Shown piece after piece: positions 28,032 through 36,476 of a stretch of DNA of 64,000 nt; the first letter of the stretch is position 1, and each line of letters opens with the position of its first letter. The DNA is taken from NCBI RefSeq assembly GCF_014041935.1, contig NZ_CP059491.1, positions 2,108,001 to 2,172,000 on the forward strand, given 5' to 3'. The notes under the pieces are model-generated. The model saw only the letters and a program-made list of their open reading frames with translations. It was not told where the DNA came from and ran no database searches. This stretch comes from Gordonia jinghuaiqii (GTDB lineage Bacteria > Actinomycetota > Actinomycetes > Mycobacteriales > Mycobacteriaceae). Both the position numbers and the translations under genes were made by a program.

Positions 28032-29546
28032 GTGAGCGGCCCGTACCCACTCGGCGACGAGGCCGTCGTCGATGCCCTGGGCGTGGACCTCCGCTCGGCG
28101 GGCTACACCTCGGACGGGGTGACCGAACTCCTCGGCGAGGACGTCCATGGCGCGCTGAGCCGCGGTGTCTGGTGGCCCGCACTGTCCGTCACCGCGGCCG
28201 CATCCGGTGATTCCCGGCGGCTGGCAACCGTCATCAGGTTGTTCCTGCTGGGCACCGACGAGACCGAAGATGCAGTGGCGCAGGCATTCCCATCGGTCGG
28301 CGCGGACTCACTCGTCACGCACGGAGTGCTGATGCGGGTCGACGACGGGCGATTACGCGCGAACCTCGACATCCGTCCGCACGCCGACGACACGCGCGAC
28401 TACCTCGTCGTCGCCGACCAGGACGCCGCCATGCGGTTCGGTCCCGTCGCGCACGACCACGTCCTCGGCATCGGCGGCGCGTCGATGTCCCTGGCGCGCG
28501 CGGTCATCCGGGAACCGGTCGGACGTGTCCTCGACATCGGAACAGGCTGCGGGATACAGGCGCTGCACCTCGACGCGCACTGCGAGGAGATCGTGGCCAC
28601 CGACACCAACGAACGTGCCCTCGCACTGGCGCGGGTCACCGCACGATTGAACGGCATGTCGTGGGATCTGCGGGCGGGCAGCATGTTCGATCCCGTCGCC
28701 GGAGAACGCTTCGACCTCATCGTGTCCAACCCGCCGTTCGTCGTCGGCACAGGCAGCCAGGACTACATCTATCGGGACTCCGGCGTCGTCGGCGACGGTC
28801 TGTGCGAACAGCTCGTCCGGGAACTGCCGGCCCATCTCAATCCCGGCGGGACCGCCCAGATCCTGGCCAACTGGATCATCCGCGACGGGCAGGACTGGCA
28901 GGAGCGGGTCCGCGGCTGGCTCGACGGCACCGGCCTCGACGCGTGGGTCGTCCAGCGGGAGGCGGCCGACCCGATCAGCTACGTGTCGTTGTGGCTGTCG
29001 GATGCGGGCGAAGACGAGGAGGCGGCCGCGCGGCGTGGCGCGGAGTGGCTCGCCTGGTTCGACGCCGAGGACATCATCGCGATCGGGATGGGCTCGATCA
29101 CCGTCCGGGCACCGCAGGCGGGCGAGCAGCGCGAAGCCGACGTCGTCATCGAGGAGATCACCGGCGCGGGCGAGGAGGTGACCGGGTATGAGGCGCAAGC
29201 GTTCCTGGCGCGTCGACGCTACCTCCGCGAGACCTCTGACCCGGAGCTGCTGGACAGGCGGCTGTCGATCGCGCCGGTCATGCTCGAGGAGCATTCGCTT
29301 CCCGGGGAGGACGGGTGGCAACAGGTGTCGGCGGCGGTTCGACGCCCCGGCGGCCCGGGCGCCGTGCTCGGCGTCGACGAGGTGTCGCGGGCTCTGCTCG
29401 CCGGCTGTCGGGGCCAGGTACCTCTCGGTGCGCTGATCGAGCTGCTCGCGGGATTCCACGGCGTCGACGCCGATGCTCTCGCCGAAGCGGCACTGCCGGT
29501 GGTGCGCGAGGCGATCGGTCGGGGGATTCTGTACGAGGCGACCTGA
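28032..29546 (+). CDS. SAM-dependent methyltransferase (PrmC/RsmC-like core)
   Basis: 504 residues. A helical N-terminal domain of about 150 residues (DUF7059-like, from memory) precedes a class I methyltransferase. The SAM loop is LDIGTGCGIQALHL, the acidic strand end is VATDTNERAL, and NPPF follows in LIVSNPPFVVGTG. The NPPF/Y tetrad marks N-methylation of a base or glutamine amide. A C-terminal helical region of about 180 residues has no assigned role. Similar single-copy proteins are common in mycolata; the substrate is unknown. GTG 28032 is the start. Confidence 0.85.
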   Translation: MSGPYPLGDEAVVDALGVDLRSAGYTSDGVTELLGEDVHGALSRGVWWPALSVTAAASGDSRRLATVIRLFLLGTDETEDAVAQAFPSVGADSLVTHGVLMRVDDGRLRANLDIRPHADDTRDYLVVADQDAAMRFGPVAHDHVLGIGGASMSLARAVIREPVGRVLDIGTGCGIQALHLDAHCEEIVATDTNERALALARVTARLNGMSWDLRAGSMFDPVAGERFDLIVSNPPFVVGTGSQDYIYRDSGVVGDGLCEQLVRELPAHLNPGGTAQILANWIIRDGQDWQERVRGWLDGTGLDAWVVQREAADPISYVSLWLSDAGEDEEAAARRGAEWLAWFDAEDIIAIGMGSITVRAPQAGEQREADVVIEEITGAGEEVTGYEAQAFLARRRYLRETSDPELLDRRLSIAPVMLEEHSLPGEDGWQQVSAAVRRPGGPGAVLGVDEVSRALLAGCRGQVPLGALIELLAGFHGVDADALAEAALPVVREAIGRGILYEAT

Positions 29547-29557
29547 GGACGGTGTGC

Positions 29558-30772
29558 TCAGACGGGCGGGAAGGTCGCGTCCAGCGCCTGGCCGATGTCG
29601 GCGATGAGGTCGTCGGCGTCTTCGAGGCCCACGGAGAAGCGCAGATGTCCCCATTCGCGGAACGCTTCGGGGTAGGCCGCGACCCGCGGACCGTCGGACC
29701 CGACGTGCACGATCAGTGATTCGTCGTGCCCCAGCGAGACCGCCGAGGTGATCGTCGTCAGCGCCGCGACAAAGCGGTTCTGCGCCGCCGGATCACCGCG
29801 GACGGCGAATGCCATCATCGCGCCGAAGCCGCGACCGCCGAACTGGCGGATCGCCAGGTCGTGCTCCGGATGCGAGGCCAGTCCCGGGTAGCGGACATAG
29901 GCGATCCGCGGGTCCTTCTCGAGGAAGGCCGCGACACGCTCGGCGGTGCGCTGGTGCTGGGCGAGCCGCAGCGGCAGGGTGATCGCGCCGCGGGCGATGA
30001 GCCACGCGTTGAACGGTGAGATCACCCCGCCCACGTCGACCATCGCCTGCGTCTTGATCTGCGCGATCAGCTCACCGCGGCCGAGTACGGCGCCGCCCAT
30101 GGCGTCGCCGTGCCCGTTGATGTACTTGGTCAGCGAGTGCACCACCAGATCGGCGCCGTCGGACAACGGCCGGTACAGCGGCGGCGGTGTGAACGTCGAA
30201 TCGATCAGCAGCAAGGCATCGGCGGAGTGGGCGATCTCGGCGAGGACCGCGATGTCGGCGACCTTGGTCGTCGGGTTGGCGATGGTCTCGGCGACGAGCA
30301 TGCGGGTGTTCGGGCGCAGCGCCGCCCTGATCGCGGCGGCATCGCCGACATCGACGAAGGTCGCCTCGATCCCGTACTTGGTGGGCAGCAGCTCCGACCA
30401 CAGCTTCCACGTTGCCTCGTAGGTCGTGTCCGAGACCACGACGTGGTCGCCGGTGGAGAGGAACGTGAAGAACACGGCGTGCAGTGCGGCGACGCCGGAG
30501 GCGAGTACGACCGCGTCGTCGGCCTCCTCGAGTGCGGCGAGTTTGTCCTGCAGAGCGACCTGGTTGGCGCCGGTGTTGCGGGTGTAGAACAGCTGGTCGG
30601 TACCTGACCAGCTGATCTCCTCCGGGTTCGGCGGGAGATGGTAGGAGTTCGCCATCGTGATCGGCGTCCGCACCGACGGGCCGGACGAGTCGTTCCCGGC
30701 GTGCACGCTGCGCGTCATCACACCCGGCGTTCCCGATCCGGTTGCGGGTACGGGTGTCGTCTCACCGGTCAC
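29558..30772 (-). CDS. PLP-dependent trans-sulfuration enzyme (Cys/Met metabolism family)
   Basis: 404 residues, fold type I. The PLP lysine is K216 (VHSLTKYINGHGDAMGG) and D191 in LIDSTF supports the pyridine nitrogen. TRSVHAGNDSS and YTRNTGANQVALQDKLAALE are typical N-terminal blocks. It could be cystathionine gamma-synthase, gamma-lyase or O-succinylhomoserine sulfhydrylase; sequence alone does not separate these. GTG 30772 overlaps the stop of the acyltransferase gene as GTGA, so the pair is translationally coupled. The longer open frame to 31765 is antisense-like sequence inside that gene's other frame. Confidence 0.85.
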   Translation of the reverse strand: MTGETTPVPATGSGTPGVMTRSVHAGNDSSGPSVRTPITMANSYHLPPNPEEISWSGTDQLFYTRNTGANQVALQDKLAALEEADDAVVLASGVAALHAVFFTFLSTGDHVVVSDTTYEATWKLWSELLPTKYGIEATFVDVGDAAAIRAALRPNTRMLVAETIANPTTKVADIAVLAEIAHSADALLLIDSTFTPPPLYRPLSDGADLVVHSLTKYINGHGDAMGGAVLGRGELIAQIKTQAMVDVGGVISPFNAWLIARGAITLPLRLAQHQRTAERVAAFLEKDPRIAYVRYPGLASHPEHDLAIRQFGGRGFGAMMAFAVRGDPAAQNRFVAALTTITSAVSLGHDESLIVHVGSDGPRVAAYPEAFREWGHLRFSVGLEDADDLIADIGQALDATFPPV

Positions 30773-31941
30773 GACGAGGCTCCCATCGGTTGTTCGGCTC
30801 GCTCGGGGGTGGGTACGCCCGGCTCGGGTCCGGGGGAGACGGGGGAGCGGTGTGGTCGTACGGCTCGGACCATCCGGACCGGTAGCTTGTGCAGCTTGTC
30901 GACATGGGCGAAGTAGCGGAACTCGGCCCAGCCCCAGCAGGTGGCGAAGACGAGGAGAGCCACGGCGTTCATCGTGACCGTGTCCCACGGGCGGTGGGCG
31001 ATGTGGATGGGCACCACCACCAGGCCGATCGCCTGGATGACGTAGGAGTCGAGGCTGCGGGTTCCGGTCATGACGAGCGGGCGCAGCCAGTCGTGGTGCC
31101 ACCAGCGCAGCAACAGCCGGAAGACCCCGTAGATCGCCGGGATGACGGCGTAGGCGCCGATGGCCCTGGCCGGGCGGAAGTCCAGCTTGTCGGCCACCTC
31201 GGGCTCGAGGTGCGCCCACGGCCCGGTGTCGATGCCGTAGTGGAAGAACAACGCGACGCCCACCGCGACCGCGACGATCACGATGAGCCACCGGTCGACC
31301 AGCTCGGGGATGCGCCAGCGCGACCAGTTCCAGCCGATCACGAGGGCGGGGACGAACATGATCTGCCAGCCGGCGACGTTCTGGATGTGCGGCGCCGACT
31401 GGTACGCGCTCAGATAGAACCAGTCGGGGGAGTAGACGAGGGACAGCGCGTACAGCGCGACCGAGCCCCCCAGAACCCAGGACCACCAGCCCTTTTTCAG
31501 GACGGGGAACAGGCCGAACGCCGAGATCATCAGCACCATGTAGAGCAGCAGGATGTTGCCGCCGCTGGGCAGGTACTGCATCGTCACCGCCAGCCAGATG
31601 CCGTCGAGCCAGCCGTCGATCGGCAACAACAGCGTCAGCCAGCGGTGGCCGGCCATCGCGGCAGCCACCGCGACCAGCGCGATGGCCAGTTGGCACAGGT
31701 AGAGCACGACGATCCGTTTGGCCAGCCGCGAGTAGGCGAACCGCAGACCGTGGCGGCCGACCCACCGCTGGTACACCAGGCCGAGCACGATCCCGGACAG
31801 CATGACGAACGCGGACATGCCGTCGACATAGGGGAAGGCGTGGGTGGGCGCCGCCAGCGGTGACTCATGCGCGAAGTGCGCGGTGACCATGCTCCAAATC
31901 GCCACCCCCCGGGTGGCGTCGATGGCAAGATCTCGGTTCAT
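30769..31941 (-). CDS. OpgC-like membrane acyltransferase
   Basis: 390 residues and about ten membrane segments. The N-terminal NRDLAIDATRGVAIWSMVTAHF matches the OpgC/acyltransferase-3 start, where R and H residues near the first helix are catalytic. OpgC succinylates periplasmic glucans in Gram-negatives. In mycolata related enzymes may acylate envelope glycans, but the target here is unknown. The Pro-rich C-terminal tail is cytoplasmic. TAGGGT lies eight bases before ATG 31941, so the leader is very short. It is coupled to the trans-sulfuration gene by a four-base overlap. Confidence 0.8.
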   Translation of the reverse strand: MNRDLAIDATRGVAIWSMVTAHFAHESPLAAPTHAFPYVDGMSAFVMLSGIVLGLVYQRWVGRHGLRFAYSRLAKRIVVLYLCQLAIALVAVAAAMAGHRWLTLLLPIDGWLDGIWLAVTMQYLPSGGNILLLYMVLMISAFGLFPVLKKGWWSWVLGGSVALYALSLVYSPDWFYLSAYQSAPHIQNVAGWQIMFVPALVIGWNWSRWRIPELVDRWLIVIVAVAVGVALFFHYGIDTGPWAHLEPEVADKLDFRPARAIGAYAVIPAIYGVFRLLLRWWHHDWLRPLVMTGTRSLDSYVIQAIGLVVVPIHIAHRPWDTVTMNAVALLVFATCWGWAEFRYFAHVDKLHKLPVRMVRAVRPHRSPVSPGPEPGVPTPERAEQPMGASS

Positions 31942-31962
31942 TGCCTTGCACCCTAGACAGCA

Positions 31963-31991
31963 CCGCGGCCCGGGGTCATCCCGGGCCGCGG
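31963..31991. terminator. Perfect GC hairpin terminator
   Basis: CCGCGGCCCGGG (31963-31974) and CCCGGGCCGCGG (31980-31991) pair completely around GTCAT. It follows the fadD stop (minus strand), upstream of the acyltransferase gene. Confidence 0.65.
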
Positions 31992-32032
31992 CGAGTCGTG
32001 AACAGTGTCGCTCACATCAGGGTGGAGACCGA

Positions 32033-33820
32033 TCAGGTGTAGAGGTCGGCGATCGCTTCCTTGTGTGCGTCGTGGATCACGTTGCGCTTGAGCTTCATCG
32101 TCGGGGTGAGCTCACCGGTGTCGATGGTGAAGTCGGTGTCGAGGATCGTGAACTTCTTGATCGCCTCGGCGCTGGACACCTTGGCGTTGGCCTCCTTGAC
32201 CGCCGCGTCGATCTCGGCCTTCAGATCGGCGTTGTCGACCAGCGCGGAGATCGGGGTGTCGGCCGGCAGGTTGTGACGTTCGAGCCAGCCGGGCACCGCC
32301 TCGGGGTCGATGGTGATGAGCGCGCCGATGAACGGCTTGTTGTCGCCGACCACCAGGCACTGGCTGACCATCGGGTGCGCGCGGATCGAATCCTCGAGCT
32401 GCGCGGGCGAGACGTTCTTGCCGCCCGCGGTGACGATGAGTTCCTTCTTTCGGCCGGTGATGAACAGGTAGCCGTCGTCCAGGGTGCCGATGTCCCCGGT
32501 GTGGAACCAGCCGTCGCGGATGGCGTCGGCGGTCGCGGCCTCGTTCTTCCAGTACCCGCCGAAGACGACCGGTCCCTTCAGCAGGACCTCGCCGTCTTCG
32601 GCGATGGCCACGGTCACGCCGGGGATCGGACGACCGACCGAACCGACCTTCTGATGCTTCTCGTTGTTCGCGGTCACCGCCGCCGTGGTCTCCGACAGTC
32701 CGTAGCCCTCGTACACGGGGATTCCGACGCCGCGGAAGAAGTGGCCGAGACGGGCACCCAGCGGGGCGCCACCGGAGATCGCGCCCTCACACTGGCCGCC
32801 CAGGGCGGCACGCAGCTTGCCGTAGACGAGCTTGTCGAACACGGCGTGACGCAGCTTCAGCCCCAGGCCGATCTTGCCGGCCTCGGTGGCCTTGCTGTAC
32901 TCGATCGCGGTGTCGGTGGCCTTGTCGAAGATCGACCCCTTGCCGCCGTCGTAGGCCTTCTGCTTGGCCGAGTTGTAGACCTTCTCGAAGACGCGCGGGA
33001 CCGACAGGACGTAGTTGGGCTTGAAGACGCCGAGGTCGTCGATCAGGGTCGTGAGGTCGTTGGTGTGGCCGAGGATGACCCCGTTCTCCACGCAACCGAC
33101 CGCCACGACGCGGGCGAAGACGTGCGCGAGCGGCAGGAACAGCAGCGTCGACTTGCCCTCGGTCATGCCCGCGCCGACGGCATCGCGGGTGGCCGCGCAC
33201 TCGGCGAGGAAGTTCGCGTGGGTGAGGACGACGCCCTTGGGCCGGCCGGTGGTGCCGGAGGTGTAGATCAGGGTCGCCGCGTCCGACGAGAGTGCGTTGG
33301 CCTGACGCTGGTCGAGTTCGACATCGGCGATCTTCGCGCCCCGCTTGGTGACGGTCGGAAGTGCGTGATCGTCGATCACGAGCGTTTCCTTGAGTGTCGC
33401 GGTCTCGTCGATCACCCGGAGGTGGCGGGTGTAGTGCGACTGGTTCTCGACGAAGAGCAGGGTGGCGCCGGAATCCTCGAGGATCCACTGCACCTGGTCG
33501 GGTGCCGAGGTCTCGTAGATGGCGACGGTGCACGCGCCCGCGCGCCAGATCGCGTAGTCCAGGACGGTCCACTCGTAGCGGGTCGACGACAGGATGGCGA
33601 CTCGATCACCGGGCTGCACGCCCGAGGCGATGAGGCCCTTCGCCACGGCGTCGACCTCGTCGACGAAGTGCTTGGCGGTGACGTTGATCCACTGGTTGTG
33701 TGAGCGCTTGCGGAACAGCGGCATCGTTGGCCGGTCCGCACGGTAACGCAGGATCGTGTCGACGGTCGTCGCCTTGTCGTCGATCGAGAGATCGGACGGG
33801 GTGGCGTACTGCTGCTGCAT
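32033..33820 (-). CDS. fadD: Long-chain fatty acyl-CoA synthetase (FadD15-like)
   Basis: 595 residues of the ANL superfamily. The P-loop is YTSGTTGRPKG at 186-196, GYGLSETTA is the A5 motif, DGWFHTGDIG the A7 motif, and the A10 lysine lies in PTMKLKRN near the C-terminus. It activates fatty acids to acyl-CoA through acyl-adenylate. AGGAG four bases before ATG 33820 sets the start, so the open extension to 34006 is rejected. FadD15 of M. tuberculosis is my closest recalled match. It is divergent from deaD across about 240 bases. Confidence 0.92.
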   Translation of the reverse strand: MQQQYATPSDLSIDDKATTVDTILRYRADRPTMPLFRKRSHNQWINVTAKHFVDEVDAVAKGLIASGVQPGDRVAILSSTRYEWTVLDYAIWRAGACTVAIYETSAPDQVQWILEDSGATLLFVENQSHYTRHLRVIDETATLKETLVIDDHALPTVTKRGAKIADVELDQRQANALSSDAATLIYTSGTTGRPKGVVLTHANFLAECAATRDAVGAGMTEGKSTLLFLPLAHVFARVVAVGCVENGVILGHTNDLTTLIDDLGVFKPNYVLSVPRVFEKVYNSAKQKAYDGGKGSIFDKATDTAIEYSKATEAGKIGLGLKLRHAVFDKLVYGKLRAALGGQCEGAISGGAPLGARLGHFFRGVGIPVYEGYGLSETTAAVTANNEKHQKVGSVGRPIPGVTVAIAEDGEVLLKGPVVFGGYWKNEAATADAIRDGWFHTGDIGTLDDGYLFITGRKKELIVTAGGKNVSPAQLEDSIRAHPMVSQCLVVGDNKPFIGALITIDPEAVPGWLERHNLPADTPISALVDNADLKAEIDAAVKEANAKVSSAEAIKKFTILDTDFTIDTGELTPTMKLKRNVIHDAHKEAIADLYT

Positions 33821-34059
33821 GGCGCTCCTGAAGCGGGAGAAGATCTGGACTTTTCGGACATCAACATCCGCGTGACCGGGGTCGATGCCGGATGAGTGGC
33901 ACTGACAGTACCAGTATTCGTGGGATGCATCACACGGGTCGGGGGTTCGTGGCGCACACCCCGATGCGAGGGTCGATGAGAGATGGGCAGGGCACGATGC
34001 CGACATTCCGGGGTGTGCCCTTTAGAGTTGAGGGTGATGATGAACGAGACCTGTAGCTC

Positions 34060-35841
34060 ATGAGTACTTCAGATCAGGGCGAGCACAGCACGCCGGCCGA
34101 CCCCGCCGCCACCGCACCCTCTGGCGCTGACAGCGCCGGCGGCTCCTTCGACGACCTCGACATACACCCGAAGGTGCGGGCCGCGATCACCGATGTCGGG
34201 TACGAGACCCCGTCGCCGATCCAGGCGGCCACGATCCCGCCGCTCATGGCGGGGCGCGACGTGGTCGGGCTGGCGCAGACCGGCACCGGTAAGACCGCGG
34301 CGTTCGCGATCCCGATCCTGTCCCGGATCGACACCTCCGCCCGCACTCCGCAGGCTCTGATCCTCGCACCCACGCGCGAACTGGCACTGCAGGTGGCCGA
34401 GGCCTTCGCCCGGTATTCGTCGCACATGCCAGATGTCAAGGTCCTGCCGATCTACGGTGGCCAGGCGTACGGCGTGCAGCTCGCAGGCCTGCGCCGCGGC
34501 GCGCAGGTCATCGTCGGCACCCCCGGTCGCGTGATCGATCACCTCGACCGCAAGACGCTCGACATCTCCGGCCTGGAGTTCCTCGTGCTCGACGAGGCCG
34601 ACGAGATGCTGACGATGGGCTTCGCCGAGGATGTCGAACGCATCCTCGCCGAGACCCCGGACACCAAGCAGGTCGCACTGTTCTCCGCGACCATGCCCAG
34701 CGCCATCCGCCGCCTCGCGCAGCGTTACCTCAACTCCCCGCAGGAAATCGCCGTCAAGTCCAAGACGGCGACCGCGCAGAACATCACGCAGCGCTATCTG
34801 CAGGTCTCACACCAGCGCAAGCTCGACGCGCTGACGCGATTCCTCGAGGTCGAGACCTTCGACGGGATGATCGTCTTCGTCCGCACCAAGCAGGCCACCG
34901 AGGAGCTCGCGGAGAAGCTGCGGTCCCGGGGATTCTCCGCGGTGGCCATCAACGGCGACCTCGCCCAGGCCCAGCGCGAGCGCACGATCAACCAGCTCAA
35001 GAACGGCACGATCGACATCCTCGTGGCAACGGATGTGGCCGCCCGCGGCCTCGACGTCGACCGCATCTCCCACGTCGTCAACTACGACATCCCCCACGAC
35101 ACCGAGTCGTATGTGCACCGGATCGGCCGTACCGGTCGCGCCGGCCGCTCGGGAAATGCGCTGCTGTTCGTCTCGCCGCGGGAGCGTCACCTCCTGCGTG
35201 CGATCGAGCGCGCCACCCGACAGACGCTGACCGAGATCGGGCTGCCCAGCGTCGACGACGTGAACTCTCAGCGCGTCGCGAAGTTCGCCGACTCGATCAC
35301 CCAGAACCTGTCGTCGGACAACCTCGACCTGTTCCGCGGCCTCATCGAGAACTATGCCCGTGACAACGATGTGGCAATGGCCGACATCGCCGCGGCGCTG
35401 GCGCTGGAGACCCGCGACGGCGGATTCCTGATGACCCCGGATCCGCCGCAGTCGGAGCGGCGCCCCGAGCAGGATCGCGCTCCGCGACGTTCGGGTGGGA
35501 ACTTCGCGACCTACCGCATCGCGGTCGGCCGCAAGCACAAGGTGTCCCCGGGCGCCATCGTCGGCGCGATCGCCAACGAGGGCGGCCTCTCGCGCGGCGA
35601 CTTCGGCAACATCAGCATCCGCGACGACTTCAGCCTCGTCGAACTGCCCGATGACCTCGACAACGAGACGCTGTCGAATCTCCGCCACACGAAGATCGGC
35701 AAGACCCCCATCGACATCCGCAAGGACATGGGTGCGCCGCGTACGCGTGGCGGCGGCGGGCCCAAGCGTGGCGGTGGCCAGGGCGGCAACTGGGGTAAGC
35801 GCCCCTCGCCGCGGGTCGCCGGACGCGGACGCCACTCCTGA
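34060..35841 (+). CDS. deaD: DEAD-box ATP-dependent RNA helicase (DeaD/CsdA type)
   Basis: 593 residues. Q motif TPSPIQAATIPPL, motif I AQTGTGKT at 72-79, DEAD at 178-181, SAT in ALFSATMP and HRIGRTGRAGR are all intact. A DbpA-type RNA-binding domain follows (FATYRIAVGRKHKVSPGAIVGA), and the tail is an RGG-like glycine/arginine stretch. CsdA/DeaD helps ribosome assembly and mRNA decay, especially in the cold. ATG 34060 is used; no good ribosome binding site is seen. A long hairpin follows the stop. Confidence 0.95.
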   Translation: MSTSDQGEHSTPADPAATAPSGADSAGGSFDDLDIHPKVRAAITDVGYETPSPIQAATIPPLMAGRDVVGLAQTGTGKTAAFAIPILSRIDTSARTPQALILAPTRELALQVAEAFARYSSHMPDVKVLPIYGGQAYGVQLAGLRRGAQVIVGTPGRVIDHLDRKTLDISGLEFLVLDEADEMLTMGFAEDVERILAETPDTKQVALFSATMPSAIRRLAQRYLNSPQEIAVKSKTATAQNITQRYLQVSHQRKLDALTRFLEVETFDGMIVFVRTKQATEELAEKLRSRGFSAVAINGDLAQAQRERTINQLKNGTIDILVATDVAARGLDVDRISHVVNYDIPHDTESYVHRIGRTGRAGRSGNALLFVSPRERHLLRAIERATRQTLTEIGLPSVDDVNSQRVAKFADSITQNLSSDNLDLFRGLIENYARDNDVAMADIAAALALETRDGGFLMTPDPPQSERRPEQDRAPRRSGGNFATYRIAVGRKHKVSPGAIVGAIANEGGLSRGDFGNISIRDDFSLVELPDDLDNETLSNLRHTKIGKTPIDIRKDMGAPRTRGGGGPKRGGGQGGNWGKRPSPRVAGRGRHS

Positions 35842-35847
35842 CCTTCT

Positions 35848-35889
35848 GGTCCCGCGCGGGGGAGATCTGCTGATCTCCCGCGCGGGACC
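35848..35889 (+). terminator. Long hairpin terminator after deaD
   Basis: Two arms starting at 35848 and 35872, each about 18 bases, are complementary apart from two extra G in the left arm. The loop is TGCT. It follows the deaD stop by 6 bases, with no T-tract. Confidence 0.65.
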
Positions 35890-35907
35890 ACTGGTCTGGT
35901 ACAAAAC

Positions 35908-35935
35908 TTGTCAATTCGAGATCATTCCGTAACCT
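35908..35935 (+). promoter_or_regulatory. Candidate sigma-70-type promoter
   Basis: TTGTCA (35908-35913), a 16-base spacer and TAACCT (35930-35935). The implied leader to the rhodanese GTG is about 80 bases and includes a GC dyad near 35960. Confidence 0.4.
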
Positions 35936-36020
35936 GGATGCGGGGGTAGTCCAGGGGATGCCATGGCGAACGCCGTGGCTCCACATCAAGTCGAGTGACA
36001 ACAGGATTGGTGAGTCACCA

Positions 36021-36350
36021 GTGTCATTGGTGAATGCGATTTCAGCAGCAGAGGCAATGGATCACAGCCGCGAGGGGAACGCGGTCGTGGTGGATGCGCG
36101 GCCGCAGGTGATGCGGCATCAGGGCAGCCTTCCCGGCGCGCTCGTGGTGGATCCCACCGAGGTGCCGAAGAGGTTCGCGCCGACGCCGTCCGGCACCTTC
36201 CCGGTGATCCGTGACCGGGACACCGAGATCGCGGTGGTGTCGGTGAAGTCGGAGGCCCCGCGCATCGCCGAGCAGATCGCCGAGTGCGGTTACACCAACG
36301 TGCGCTACGTGGACGGTGGATACCGTGCGCTGCGCTCGCGCAACACCTGA
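36021..36350 (+). CDS. Rhodanese-like protein lacking the catalytic cysteine
   Basis: 109 residues from GTG 36021. It has the rhodanese fold order: AISAAEAMDH, VVVDARPQVMRHQGSLPGAL and YVDGGYRALR. In active enzymes a cysteine loop follows the fourth strand (CxxGxR-like). Here the position reads AVVSVKSEAPRIAEQIA, with no Cys. The only cysteine (AECGY) lies outside the loop. It is therefore probably a binding or regulatory domain rather than a sulfurtransferase. It precedes the giant helicase gene by 126 bases on the same strand. Confidence 0.75.
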   Translation: MSLVNAISAAEAMDHSREGNAVVVDARPQVMRHQGSLPGALVVDPTEVPKRFAPTPSGTFPVIRDRDTEIAVVSVKSEAPRIAEQIAECGYTNVRYVDGGYRALRSRNT

Positions 36351-36476
36351 CCGGCCCTACCTTCCTGGCACGCCGAACTCGTCAGAGCCCACCCGGTGAC
36401 GCGCACAGCGGCATCGTCCCTCTGACCAGCGCCTTGATAGCGTGAAAGCCGCCGGCGACGAGAGGAACACATCGGT

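Noticed and set aside
29558..31765. 735-residue reading of the trans-sulfuration enzyme as a fusion with upstream sequence
   Set aside because: The upstream part is the out-of-frame shadow of the acyltransferase; GTG 30772 with GTGA overlap gives the family length.
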